A stretch of DNA of 64,000 nt from NCBI GenBank assembly GCA_963741305.1, contig CAVUHL010000003.1, positions 3,658,001 to 3,722,000 of the forward strand. Reading direction: 5' to 3'. The translations under genes were made by a program, and so were the position numbers. Below are positions 1 through 7,406 of this stretch, piece by piece. Every line of letters starts with the position of its first letter. Position 1 is the stretch's first letter. The notes below the pieces were generated by a model that did not search any database, had not been told where the DNA came from, and saw nothing but the letters and a program-made list of their open reading frames with translations. Source of the DNA: DATMER01 sp963741305. GTDB lineage: Bacteria > Acidobacteriota > Thermoanaerobaculia > Multivoradales > UBA5704.

Positions 1-787
1 TCGCAGTCTCCTGGTCGATCAGGGCGTCGACGTCCTCGGGCCGCCGCGGCACGGTGGCGATGTGCAGGGTGTCGCCGCCGCCGTCGCGCACCTGGGGGTA
101 CTGGTCGTCGAAGGTCGAGAGCGGCATGAACAGGTTGTTGTCGTTGCTCCCGCCGAGGAAGCTGCCCTTGCGGGCGATCAGCCCGATGACCTGAAAACCG
201 CGGCCGTCGATCGTGATCGAGCGGCCGATCGGGTCCTGCATCGGGAAGAGCGCGTCGGCCACGTCGGCACCGAGCACGGTCACCCTGGCCGCGTGCCGCA
301 CGTCAGCGTCGATGAAGAACCGGCCGTCCTCGATGATCGAGTTGTTGGCGTCCGTGTATGCCGGGGTCACCCCCGCAATGGTCGGGCTGTTGGCGATCCG
401 GGCGCCGGCCTGCACTTCGCCCGAGGTGTAGAGGTAGCGCTCGGGAGAAACTGCCGCCGCGAGCGTCGCCAGCCGCCGGAGCGCCTCCGCGTCCTCCAGG
501 GTGAGGTCGCGGCGGTTGCGCTCCTCCTCGGGCACGTCGCCCGGCCCGCCGAAGCGCGGCTCGTACTTCTGGAACTGCACGAGGTGGGTGCCGAAGCGGG
601 AGAAGGCCTGGGTCACCGAGCGGTCGAAGCCGGTCACGAAGGAGACCATCATGATGACCGTGGCCACACCCGCGACCACACCGAGCAGGGTCAGGAAAGA
701 GCGCATCTTCTGCGCCTTCATTGCCACCAGCGCGAAACGGACGTTCTCCGTCCACGAGAGCCGAAATCCGGTCCTCGAGCCAGCCAT
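1..787 (-). CDS. ABC transporter permease, MacB-like (3' part beyond window)
   Basis: This is the N-terminal part of an integral membrane subunit of a MacB/FtsX-type ABC transporter; translation runs off the left edge. The protein starts MAGSRTGFRLSWTENVRF and enters a first membrane segment (SFLTLLGVVAGVATVIMM), the usual start of MacB-type permeases, followed by the periplasmic core domain. The ATG at 787 overlaps the TGA of the preceding permease gene by one base (TGATG), so the two are probably translationally coupled. With that permease and the HlyD-like adaptor it forms a three-gene efflux operon. Two consecutive permease genes and no ATPase in view suggest a heterodimeric exporter whose ATPase lies beyond the edge. 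The substrate cannot be told. Confidence 0.85.
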   Translation of the reverse strand, partial: MAGSRTGFRLSWTENVRFALVAMKAQKMRSFLTLLGVVAGVATVIMMVSFVTGFDRSVTQAFSRFGTHLVQFQKYEPRFGGPGDVPEEERNRRDLTLEDAEALRRLATLAAAVSPERYLYTSGEVQAGARIANSPTIAGVTPAYTDANNSIIEDGRFFIDADVRHAARVTVLGADVADALFPMQDPIGRSITIDGRGFQVIGLIARKGSFLGGSNDNNLFMPLSTFDDQYPQVRDGGGDTLHIATVPRRPEDVDALIDQETA

Positions 788-2007
788 CACTCGGCCCTCA
801 GCGCATCGACCGGCAGGAGCCGGGAAGCGTGGACGGCCGGCCAGTAGCCCGCGGTGAGCCCCACGAGGACGGACAGGCCGAGCCCCAGCGTGGCGATGCC
901 CGGCGTGATGTTCGCCGGGAAGTTGGCGAGGCGGTCCACTGCCAGAGCGATCAGGCCACCACCCATCACGCCCACGGCGCCGCCGAGCAGGGAGAGCATC
1001 GCCGCCTCCAGGAGGAACTGGCGGCGGACGTCCCGCTGGCGGGCTCCCAGCGCCCGGCGCAGGCCGATCTCCTGCGTGCGCTCGGCCACCGAGACGAGCA
1101 TGATGTTCATGATCACGATGCCGCCGATGCCCAGCGACACCGAGGCGATGAGGATCGTCAGGGCGAACGCCGCGGTCGAGATCTGGCGCCAGATCTCCTG
1201 CAGGTTCTCGGCGGTGACGATCCCGAACGGGTCCGGAGCGCGGAAATCCGTGTGGCGGAGCGCCCGCAGCACTCCTCGCGCCTCGTCCGTCGCGTCCGCC
1301 ACCCCGTCGACCCCTCCCCGCGCCTGGATCATCAGGTCGATCGTCGCGCGCCGGCCATTGGACTTGCGCCAGGTGTCGATGGGCACCAGCACGATGTTGT
1401 CGCGGCTCTGGCCCATCATGCTCCCCTGCTGGGTGAGCAGGCCGACCACCTGGTGAGGGATGTCGTTGACCAGGATCTCGCGGCCGATCGGGTCGAGCTG
1501 CGGATACAGCTCGTCCTTGACGTCCCAGCCGATCACGGCCACCGGCTGCGCGATGCGCGCCTCGCTGTCGAGGAAGAACCTTCCCGCCTCGAGGTCCAGG
1601 TTCATGAGCTCGCCGTAGTTCGCCGTGGTCCCGTTGACGACGACGTTGGTCATCCGTTTGTCGCGGAACTTGACGGCGCCCCGGCCCTGGATCAGGGCGC
1701 CCACCGCCTCGGCCTTGCGCAGCTCCCCGCGCAGCCGCAGGTAGTCGTCCCAATCGACGTCCGGGCGCTTCATCGCGTCGAGGAACTCCTCGCGGCTGCG
1801 GATGATGCCGAATTTGCTGACCACGAACACGTCCGGCGCCAGGCCGAACAGCTTGTCCCGCACGAAAAGGTTCAGCCCCGAGATGACCGAGACCACGCCG
1901 ACCAGGGTCGAGACCCCGATGACGATGCCCAGCAGCGTGAGGAAGCTGCGCAGGGCGTTCGTCCGGATCGCCCGCAGGGACTCGCGGAACAGCTCTCCGA
2001 GGTCCAT
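787..2007 (-). CDS. ABC transporter permease, MacB-like
   Basis: A 406-aa MacB-family permease without an ATPase domain. The N terminus contains the typical first transmembrane helix (RSFLTLLGIVIGVSTLVGVVSV, about residues 20-41). A periplasmic core of roughly 220 residues follows, and three C-terminal helices (about 275-305, 325-350 and 365-395) make an FtsX-like unit containing the conserved RTQEIGLRRALGA segment. The start is one base downstream of the adaptor stop (2009), and the stop overlaps the next permease by one base, which shows a tight operon. Known members work with a HlyD-type adaptor and an ATPase to export peptides, lipoproteins or drugs across the envelope. The substrate here is unknown. 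Confidence 0.92.
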   Translation of the reverse strand: MDLGELFRESLRAIRTNALRSFLTLLGIVIGVSTLVGVVSVISGLNLFVRDKLFGLAPDVFVVSKFGIIRSREEFLDAMKRPDVDWDDYLRLRGELRKAEAVGALIQGRGAVKFRDKRMTNVVVNGTTANYGELMNLDLEAGRFFLDSEARIAQPVAVIGWDVKDELYPQLDPIGREILVNDIPHQVVGLLTQQGSMMGQSRDNIVLVPIDTWRKSNGRRATIDLMIQARGGVDGVADATDEARGVLRALRHTDFRAPDPFGIVTAENLQEIWRQISTAAFALTILIASVSLGIGGIVIMNIMLVSVAERTQEIGLRRALGARQRDVRRQFLLEAAMLSLLGGAVGVMGGGLIALAVDRLANFPANITPGIATLGLGLSVLVGLTAGYWPAVHASRLLPVDALRAE

Positions 2008-2008
2008 T

Positions 2009-3244
2009 TCAGCTCGCGGGGGCCTCCGGACGCCGCCCCTCCCCCTTCTTGGGCTTCTCGGGAATGACCGCGTCGCCGGGCTTGATCTCCCGCAGCGCCT
2101 TGAAGGGGCCGGTGACGACCGTCTCCCCCCCTTTGAGGCCCTTCACGACCTCGATCGACATGTCGCCGATCAGACCGGTCTCGAGCGGCTGGAAGCGGGT
2201 CTTGCCCCCTTTGGCTCCCCCCTCGACGAGATAGACCCCCTCCTGCTCGCTGCGGGCCTCTCCCTGGGCAGCCTTGCCTTCCGCCTCGCGCACCACGAGG
2301 GCCTGGAGCGGCACGACGACCGCCTGTCCGCGGAAGCCGGTCAGGATGTCGGCGCGGGCCGACAGGCCGGGCTTGACGTCCGCCGGCGGGTTTTCGACCC
2401 GCACCTTGACCAGGAACTTGATCGCCTGGTTGGCGGCGTTGACGAGGGGGCTGCTGCCGACCTCGGCGACCACACCGCGGAAGGTCTGGTTGGGATAGGC
2501 GTCGAGGCGCACCCGCGCCTCCTGCCCAAGCTTGACGTTGGGGATCGAAGTCTCGTCCACCTCCAGCTCGGCTTCGACCGCGGACATGTCCGAGATGGTC
2601 AGAAGCACGGTGCCCGGGCTGTTCTGGACGCCAATCACCGCCACTTCCCCCTCTTCTACCCGGCGGGCGGTGACGATGCCATCCATAGGCGACCGGATGG
2701 TCGTCTTGGCCAGGGTGTCGCGCGCGCCTTCGAGGGAGGCGCCGGCCTGCTGCACGCGGCGCTCGGCGGCCACGACCACGGCCTCGCTGGTGCGCACGGC
2801 GATCCGGGCGCGCTCGAGGTCGGCGGCGGGGAGGAGGCCAGCCTTGTAATTGCGCTCGGCGCGGTTGAGGTCGTCCCGTGCCTGGGCGAGCGCGGCGCGG
2901 GCCGACTCCACGTCGCCGCGCAGCGCCTGCATGGAAAACTCGTTGCTGCGCGCCGCGGCGCGGGGATTGACCGCGTCGATCTGGAGCAGGAACTGCCCCT
3001 TGGTGACCCGGTCCCCCTCCTCCACGGCAAGGCGCGTGATCTGGCCGGGGATCGTGGCGGAGATGTCGACCTTCTTCTGCGCCTGGATCCTGCCATTCGC
3101 GCTCACCTTTGCCTGGACGTCCTCGCGTCCCACCGTGGCCATCACCACCTCGGTGGGCTTGGGTCCGCGGCGCGACGCGGCGACGCCGCCGGCCACGGCG
3201 AGGATCACGACGATCAGGCCGATCCAAAGCCACTTACGCTTCAC
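2009..3244 (-). CDS. HlyD/MacA-family periplasmic adaptor subunit
   Basis: A 411-aa membrane-fusion (adaptor) protein, first gene of the MacA/MacB-like operon. An N-terminal signal anchor (about residues 5-24, KWLWIGLIVVILAVAGGVAA) is followed by the barrel-sandwich half-motif around residues 45-80. Next come an alpha-helical hairpin rich in Ala, Arg and Glu (about 85-165) and the second half-motif TIRSPMDGIVTARRVEEGE, which is the family hallmark. A beta-barrel and membrane-proximal domain complete it. The C-terminal tail is Lys- and Glu-rich. It would bridge the inner-membrane permease pair to an outer-membrane channel; no TolC-like gene is in view. Confidence 0.93.
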   Translation of the reverse strand: MKRKWLWIGLIVVILAVAGGVAASRRGPKPTEVVMATVGREDVQAKVSANGRIQAQKKVDISATIPGQITRLAVEEGDRVTKGQFLLQIDAVNPRAAARSNEFSMQALRGDVESARAALAQARDDLNRAERNYKAGLLPAADLERARIAVRTSEAVVVAAERRVQQAGASLEGARDTLAKTTIRSPMDGIVTARRVEEGEVAVIGVQNSPGTVLLTISDMSAVEAELEVDETSIPNVKLGQEARVRLDAYPNQTFRGVVAEVGSSPLVNAANQAIKFLVKVRVENPPADVKPGLSARADILTGFRGQAVVVPLQALVVREAEGKAAQGEARSEQEGVYLVEGGAKGGKTRFQPLETGLIGDMSIEVVKGLKGGETVVTGPFKALREIKPGDAVIPEKPKKGEGRRPEAPAS

Positions 3245-3369
3245 AGGAAATGCCCTCGCTGGCCGCCAGAACGAACAGAGGAAAAGGCAAAACGCCCCCC
3301 GCGGCGGCCGGTCCGGGGGTCGATGGCTGTTCTACGCGGAAGTCTAGCGGAAGTTGCAGCCCTCAGGTG

Positions 3370-3390
3370 GTCCAGACGTCTTATCTGGAC
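3370..3390 (-). terminator. Hairpin downstream of the 177-aa gene
   Basis: GTCCAGA and TCTGGAC (7 bp, 7-nt loop) form a perfect hairpin 11 bases beyond the stop of the minus-strand gene at 3401. There is no U-run, so termination is only a possibility. Confidence 0.35.
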
Positions 3391-3400
3391 TCTCCTCAGA

Positions 3401-3934
3401 TCAGGGATCGAGCTCGCCCCTCAGATAGGCGGCCAACTTGGTCTGATCGGCAATCGGCACCACGAGGCCGGCGTTCCAATCCGCTACCAGCAACTCCTCT
3501 GCGCGAGGCAGGGACCGGAGCATTTTGCACCACAATCCGACCCCCTCGGCCGAGACGCCGTAGAGCGACAGCCAGACCGGGCCGACGACTCCGCCCTCTC
3601 CGACACTTGCGAACATCGCTTCCCCGTCCCCGAGGCCCCAACCGGAGACGGACCGGCACGGCTCCCGGTGTGATCCGTACCCGGTGAAAACCTGGGCGAA
3701 CCGCGGGACCAACGGCTCCACTGCTGACCGCAACTCCTCCAAGGTGATGCCGAGCGAGGCCAACGGCAACGGGGACTTCCCGCGAAGGTAAATATCCATG
3801 AACCCGGCGCCGTCGCTGTGGGCGTCGGCGTGCTCTTCGATGTGGCCCATCTCGGCCAGGCAATGCGCTCGGGCGGCGATGGGCAATACCTCCACCTGGC
3901 AGTAGTCGTCCTCGTGGAAGAAGGCTGAATCCAT
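3401..3934 (-). CDS. Hypothetical protein, 177 aa
   Basis: I do not recognise the family. The protein is 177 aa, acidic, and has no signal peptide or membrane segment. Visible features are a conserved-looking N terminus (MDSAFFHEDDYCQVEVLP), a central FTGYGSHREPC segment and a C-terminal stretch, LLVADWNAGLVVPI, that looks like a folded beta-alpha core. It stands alone between the efflux operon and the interrupted transposase, outside the integrated element. Its composition and size would fit an immunity-like or SMI1-like cytosolic protein, but that is only a guess. The reading frame is preferred over the overlapping one at 3396-3863 because its composition is protein-like rather than Arg/Pro/Gly-rich. 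Confidence 0.65.
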   Translation of the reverse strand: MDSAFFHEDDYCQVEVLPIAARAHCLAEMGHIEEHADAHSDGAGFMDIYLRGKSPLPLASLGITLEELRSAVEPLVPRFAQVFTGYGSHREPCRSVSGWGLGDGEAMFASVGEGGVVGPVWLSLYGVSAEGVGLWCKMLRSLPRAEELLVADWNAGLVVPIADQTKLAAYLRGELDP

Positions 3935-4015
3935 CGGTGGCAGCTCCGCCGCCTAGTCTTGAAGAATTTCCAGGAATGACATTTCAGACCCGCTTTCCGT
4001 CTCTACCTGGGCATT

Positions 4016-4253
4016 ATGTCAAGATCACCTCGCTACATCCCAGAAGAAGGCGCCTTCGTAGACATCACCTGCCGTACCATCCACAGCCGTTACCTCCTGC
4101 GGCCCGACCCAGGGCTGAACGAGATCGTGCTCGGCGTCCTCGGCCAGGCCCAGCGCCTCCACCCAGTCGAGATCTCGGCCTTCTTTGTCGCCTCAAACCA
4201 CTACCACCTCCTGGCCTGGGTTCCGGACGCCAAGCGCATGGCTCCCTGCATGG
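4016..4253 (+). pseudogene. REP-associated Y1 transposase, N-terminal part (split by the element)
   Basis: These are the first 78 codons of a REP-associated (IS200-like, Y1/HUH) transposase. The segment holds the family start (RYIPEEGAFVDITCRTIHSRYLLRP) and the metal-binding HUH signature in SNHYHLL. The homologous frame stops making sense after KRMAPCM at the CATGG of positions 4249-4253. The rest of the gene is found 30,471 bp away at 34721-35407, in the same strand and frame. Joining the two at CATGG gives a continuous 306-codon protein, so the gene was intact before the element inserted. The HUH motif and the presumed C-terminal catalytic residues are now on separate fragments, so the transposase should be inactive while the element is present. 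Confidence 0.88.
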
Positions 4254-4267
4254 CCATTTTGCGGACT
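4237..4267 (+). other. attL junction of the integrated element
   Basis: This is the left junction. Transposase coding sequence reads up to CATGG at 4249-4253, and element sequence follows. GCGGACT at 4261-4267, seven bases after CATGG, is the inverse of AGTCCGC at 34707-34713, six bases before CATGG at the other end. Joining the element ends therefore gives a dyad centred on CATGG, as expected for a serine-integrase attP. Confidence 0.8.
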
Positions 4268-4679
4268 CGTCCTCCGAGGTCGGATACCCGCTCCCCGGTG
4301 GTATCCGGCTCAACCCGAGACCCTCGGCGAGCATCTCCGGAAGGTTCGTATGGACCGGAAGCTCTTGCAGGAGCGGGTGGCGGCGGAGCTCGGAGTCTCG
4401 GTCACGACGATTGGCAACTGGGAGCACAACCATGTGGGTGTTGCGACCCGCTTCCTGCCCAAGGTACTGGCCTTCCTTGGCTACGACCCGAGTCCGGAGC
4501 CGAAGACCCTTCCGGAGCGCATCCGAAGAGCGCGAGAGCGGGAAGGCATCTCGCAGGAGGCCTTGGCCAGGAAGCTTGGTCTCAATGTCTCGACGGTGAC
4601 CGCCTGGGAGGGTGGCCGCGTGCGGAAGCTCTTCCCCACGGTGAGACGACGGTTCGAGGAGTATGTGCAGGGCGTGTAG
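4254..4679 (+). pseudogene. Double XRE-type HTH fragment, detached C terminus of the integrase
   Basis: This open frame has no credible start of its own. It encodes two helix-turn-helix units: TLGEHLRKVRMDRKLLQERV...VSVTTIGNWE, then TLPERIRRAREREGISQEAL...NVSTVTAWEGG. Its reading frame runs leftward across attL without a stop. When the element ends are joined at CATGG it becomes continuous with the recombinase gene at 33186 (codons ACT TCA TGG CCA TTT). The fused protein would be about 654 residues: 513 from the recombinase and 141 from here. In the integrated state this segment has no ribosome-binding site and is probably silent unless it is read from the interrupted transposase transcript. 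A strong terminator follows at 4688. Reading it as an independent regulator fragment is the alternative. Confidence 0.75.
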
Positions 4680-4687
4680 AAGGAAAC

Positions 4688-4720
4688 AGCTCCAGGGGAT
4701 CACCCTCTGGAGCTTCTTTG
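4688..4720 (+). terminator. Rho-independent terminator after the HTH fragment
   Basis: AGCTCCAG (4688-4695) pairs with CTGGAGCT (4707-4714). An inner GGG/CCC extends the stem, and TCTTTG follows. It lies eight bases after the stop at 4679 and would end the recombinase-HTH transcript in the circular form of the element. Confidence 0.8.
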
Positions 4721-4894
4721 TTGGTGTCGTCTCTTACCCGCCATAGCTGACTCTGGCCGGGGCGGCGATAAAGGGTGATCGGGAAGCCTTGGGCCGAGCG
4801 GGACGACCGCAGCCCAGATGCCCGCCCAGACGCGGTAGGGGTGGCGGGGACCCGAAGGGGGTCCACGCGGGGGATGTGGGAGGATGATCCAGCA

Positions 4895-5083
4895 TCAGCG
4901 AGACGTCTTCCGTGCTCGACGAGGGGACCGAGTTGGTTTCCCTTGCCCCTCGGTCTCAAAGACCACGTGCCGCGCCACCGCCAGAAGGAACGCTCGTTGC
5001 TGCTCAACAAACTTGTCGATCAGCAGCTCAAGTTTCTTGTAGGTGACCGGCGTCTCTTCTGCACGCTTCCGATCTGCCATCAT
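4895..5083 (-). CDS. Small hypothetical protein coupled to an XRE regulator
   Basis: A 62-aa protein of unknown function. Its ATG overlaps the TGA of the upstream XRE gene (ATGATG arrangement around 5080-5083), which argues that it is a real, translationally coupled gene. The N-terminal half is helical and charged (TYKKLELLIDKFVEQQRAFL), and the C terminus is basic (RSPRRARKTSR). It could be a small partner or antagonist of the HTH protein; nothing in the sequence proves this. Confidence 0.55.
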   Translation of the reverse strand: MMADRKRAEETPVTYKKLELLIDKFVEQQRAFLLAVARHVVFETEGQGKPTRSPRRARKTSR

Positions 5084-5487
5084 TCCGCCTTTCTCCCTCG
5101 CTCTGCGACCAGGAGCTTTTCGCGCAACGTGTGGTGGTAGAGGGCTACGACGTCGCGCAGGACGCGTTGGAATGCCTCGTCCGTCGCTTCGCTTAAGAGG
5201 CCGTGTGCAGCGAGCACAGAAGGCGGGAGCGGCTGTTCCGCCTCACGTGGCGAGCGGAGCTTCTCCTGTTCGCGGTCGAGCAGGTGCATGGTGTAGAAGA
5301 ACTCGCAAGGTCCGATGCCCAGGATCGTGAGCACCTTCCCCAGGCTCTCCAGTTTCGGTAGCTCTTTTCCGCCCTCATACTTCGAGAGCTGGCTCTTGCC
5401 GATCCCCGCTGCCAGGGCGACTGACCCCTGACTTTTCCCGCGCATTTCCCGGATGAGGTAGAGGGCTCTGCCCAGGTTCTCGAACAT
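5080..5487 (-). CDS. XRE-family HTH transcriptional regulator
   Basis: A 135-aa cytosolic DNA-binding protein. Residues 1-60 form an XRE/Cro-C1 HTH (LGRALYLIREMRGKSQGSVALAAGIGKSQLSKYEGGKELPKLESL). The remainder is helical, with no recognised ligand domain. It is the first gene of a two-gene unit with the 62-aa protein. It lies near the left end of the element, beside a small exported protein and TPR regulators, and may control that locus or the element's excision genes. The start at 5487 gives the full HTH first helix. Confidence 0.85.
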   Translation of the reverse strand: MFENLGRALYLIREMRGKSQGSVALAAGIGKSQLSKYEGGKELPKLESLGKVLTILGIGPCEFFYTMHLLDREQEKLRSPREAEQPLPPSVLAAHGLLSEATDEAFQRVLRDVVALYHHTLREKLLVAERGRKAE

Positions 5488-5626
5488 GGGGCGTCACCTT
5501 AGCACCACGCATGCGAGCAGGCCGGGATCGCCTGACACCGAGGGACTCCCTGTACCCGTACCGGGACAGACTGTCAGAGAAAGAAGAGAACGAGGGCGGA
5601 GCCGGTCCCCGCCCTTGGAGGACGGG

Positions 5627-5884
5627 CTATCTGCCCCCGAACGGATCGAGGCTGCCATTAGGCTTTGGCTGGCCGAAGGGATCGAGCGAGCTTCCTTCTC
5701 CCTCCCATACGCTCTTCAAGAGTGTCCACGCCTCAGGGAAGGCGTTCCACAGAGAAGTGAAGCTTTGGCGAGCCGAATGGCGCTCCTTGGTCCGGACCTC
5801 CTCGGCACTTGCCAGGGGTGGCAGGAGGAGAGTGCCAACCAGGAGAAGCAGCGGCATGCTGCGGACACGAAACGAGCCGGCCAT
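5627..5884 (-). CDS. Small exported protein with duplicated SLDPFG motif
   Basis: An 85-aa protein with a clear Sec signal peptide: basic start MAGSFRVR, a Leu-rich core SMPLLLLVGTLLLPP and a likely cleavage after LASA. The mature part is about 60 residues and ends with a repeated hexapeptide (SSLDPFG, then SLDPFG, separated by a short PKPNG-type linker, and a final GR). I chose the start at 5884 rather than the longer frame to 5965 because AAGGAAG lies at the right distance upstream and because only this start puts the signal peptide at the N terminus. It faces away from the TPR-protein genes at 6116 and 7407, sharing a 231-bp divergent intergenic region. Function is unknown; a precursor of an exported signalling peptide is a possible reading. 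Confidence 0.7.
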   Translation of the reverse strand: MAGSFRVRSMPLLLLVGTLLLPPLASAEEVRTKERHSARQSFTSLWNAFPEAWTLLKSVWEGEGSSLDPFGQPKPNGSLDPFGGR

Positions 5885-6115
5885 GCAGGGTCTTCCTTTC
5901 CACGGGCGAACCTTCTGGTGTCTGGATGGCACCCACGGACGCCCGTGGCATAAAGGTATCCGCAAACGAGGGACAGATCGTACCGCTCAAGGTACAGGCC
6001 GTCCGGCATGAGGCTCAGGCGAACCCGTGGGCGCTCACCATCCCAAACTTCGAGCACCTTCCCAAATGCAGGAGAAGTTTTGCCCTTCAACGATATTCTC
6101 TAGGAGGCGATGGGA

Positions 6116-7396
6116 ATGAAGGATGCTCACTTGAAAGAAGACGAGATCGACGGGTTGCTGCGGGACAACGAGGAAGTCCGGAATCGGCTCATTCTCCACC
6201 ACTTGGCAGTCTGCCCAGAGTGCTATGCGGTCGCCGGCTACATCCTGGACCTCTACCTCGACGGCACGGTCGGTATCGAACTCGGAAGCACGGACATCAA
6301 CCTAGGGCGCTCCAGGAGGGAGGCGCCTGCCCTCTGGGAGGAGCTTTCTCGGCACTCCTTCAAGCGGCAAAAGGCTCTTGTGAAGGACAACTCTCGCTTC
6401 GTGAGTTGGGGCTTGGCTGAACTTCTCTGTCGACTCGTCGAAGTGGAGACGCCTCGAGATCCCGGAAAAGCACGCGAGCTCGCCGAGCTTGCCGTCAAGA
6501 TCGCTTCGCACATCGATGAGTGGGAAGTGGCTGAACCCGATTGGCAGCATGAAATTCATGCGTTCGCTTTGGCGTATCTTGCCAATACGCAGCGGGTACT
6601 TGGCGACCTCCTTGCGGCCGCGGAGACGTTTGCCACGGCAGACAAGCTGTGGCAGCCGGCCATTGAGAACGTGGGGAACGTCCTCGGATATGAGCCGCGG
6701 TATCTCGCCCTCAAAGCGTCCCTTCGACGAGCCGAACGAAAGTTCCCCGAAGCCTTGAAGCATCTTGAGGAGGCTCTTGCCGCTTCGCCTCGGCCGGAAC
6801 TGCGTGCCCGGATCCTCATCAGCCGGGCCAAGATCTACGAAGATCAGGGCCGGATTGATGAAGCTATGGAGACTCTTCGGCAGGCAGGGGAAGGTGCGGA
6901 CGAGGAGGATACCCGATTGCACCTCTGCCTCGCACAGAATCACCTCGACTACCTGAGTAAGGCGGAGCGGTACGTCGAAGCGCAAGCTGTCCTCCCTGAC
7001 GTTGAGCCCATTGTCGCGCAGCTCGGCAGCGACAGCGATATGCTGCGCTTCAGATGGACGCGAGCGAGGATCGCCCGGGGATTGGGGAGAGTGCCAGAAG
7101 CAATTGGGGAGCTTGAAGAAGTCCGACATGGATTTGCTGCCCTGGAGCTGCCCTACGACGCCGCGCTCTGCTCCTTGGAGCTTGCGCACGCGTACGCTGA
7201 TCGTGGGCAAGCCCAGGAGGCTGTCTCGGTCATCCGGGATGCCCTCACGATTCTCGGCGCCCTCAAGATCGAGCGCGAGCAACTCATGGCGGTTGGCGTC
7301 CTCACGCAGGCCGTACAGAAGGGACACGTGACGGTTGAACTCATCTCCCAGGTGCTCGACCACATGAGGCGCGGTGCGGAACCGCTGAGCACCTGA
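6116..7396 (+). CDS. TPR-repeat protein with zinc-finger-like N terminus
   Basis: About 426 aa. The N-terminal 50 residues contain HHLAVCPECY, an H-x3-C-x2-C pattern like that of zf-HC2 anti-sigma proteins. From about residue 90 to the end the protein is a solenoid of degenerate TPRs (for example RYLALKASLRRAERKFPEALKHLEEALAA and ARGLGRVPEAIGELEEVRHGFAALELPYDAALCSLELA). The ATG at 6116 is preferred to the one at 6110, because AGGAGG at 6102-6107 is eight bases upstream of 6116 but only two from 6110. The gene ends 10 bp before a homologous XRE-TPR gene, so they form an operon. The TPR part is paralogous to that neighbour. A role as ligand- or partner-binding regulator is likely; the partner is unknown. 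Confidence 0.8.
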   Translation: MKDAHLKEDEIDGLLRDNEEVRNRLILHHLAVCPECYAVAGYILDLYLDGTVGIELGSTDINLGRSRREAPALWEELSRHSFKRQKALVKDNSRFVSWGLAELLCRLVEVETPRDPGKARELAELAVKIASHIDEWEVAEPDWQHEIHAFALAYLANTQRVLGDLLAAAETFATADKLWQPAIENVGNVLGYEPRYLALKASLRRAERKFPEALKHLEEALAASPRPELRARILISRAKIYEDQGRIDEAMETLRQAGEGADEEDTRLHLCLAQNHLDYLSKAERYVEAQAVLPDVEPIVAQLGSDSDMLRFRWTRARIARGLGRVPEAIGELEEVRHGFAALELPYDAALCSLELAHAYADRGQAQEAVSVIRDALTILGALKIEREQLMAVGVLTQAVQKGHVTVELISQVLDHMRRGAEPLST

Positions 7397-7406
7397 GCCA
7401 TCCTCT

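Noticed and set aside
721..3673. Plus-strand open frames over the efflux operon (721-2067, 1802-3673)
   Set aside because: Low-complexity Arg/His/Asp products opposite three clear minus-strand genes.
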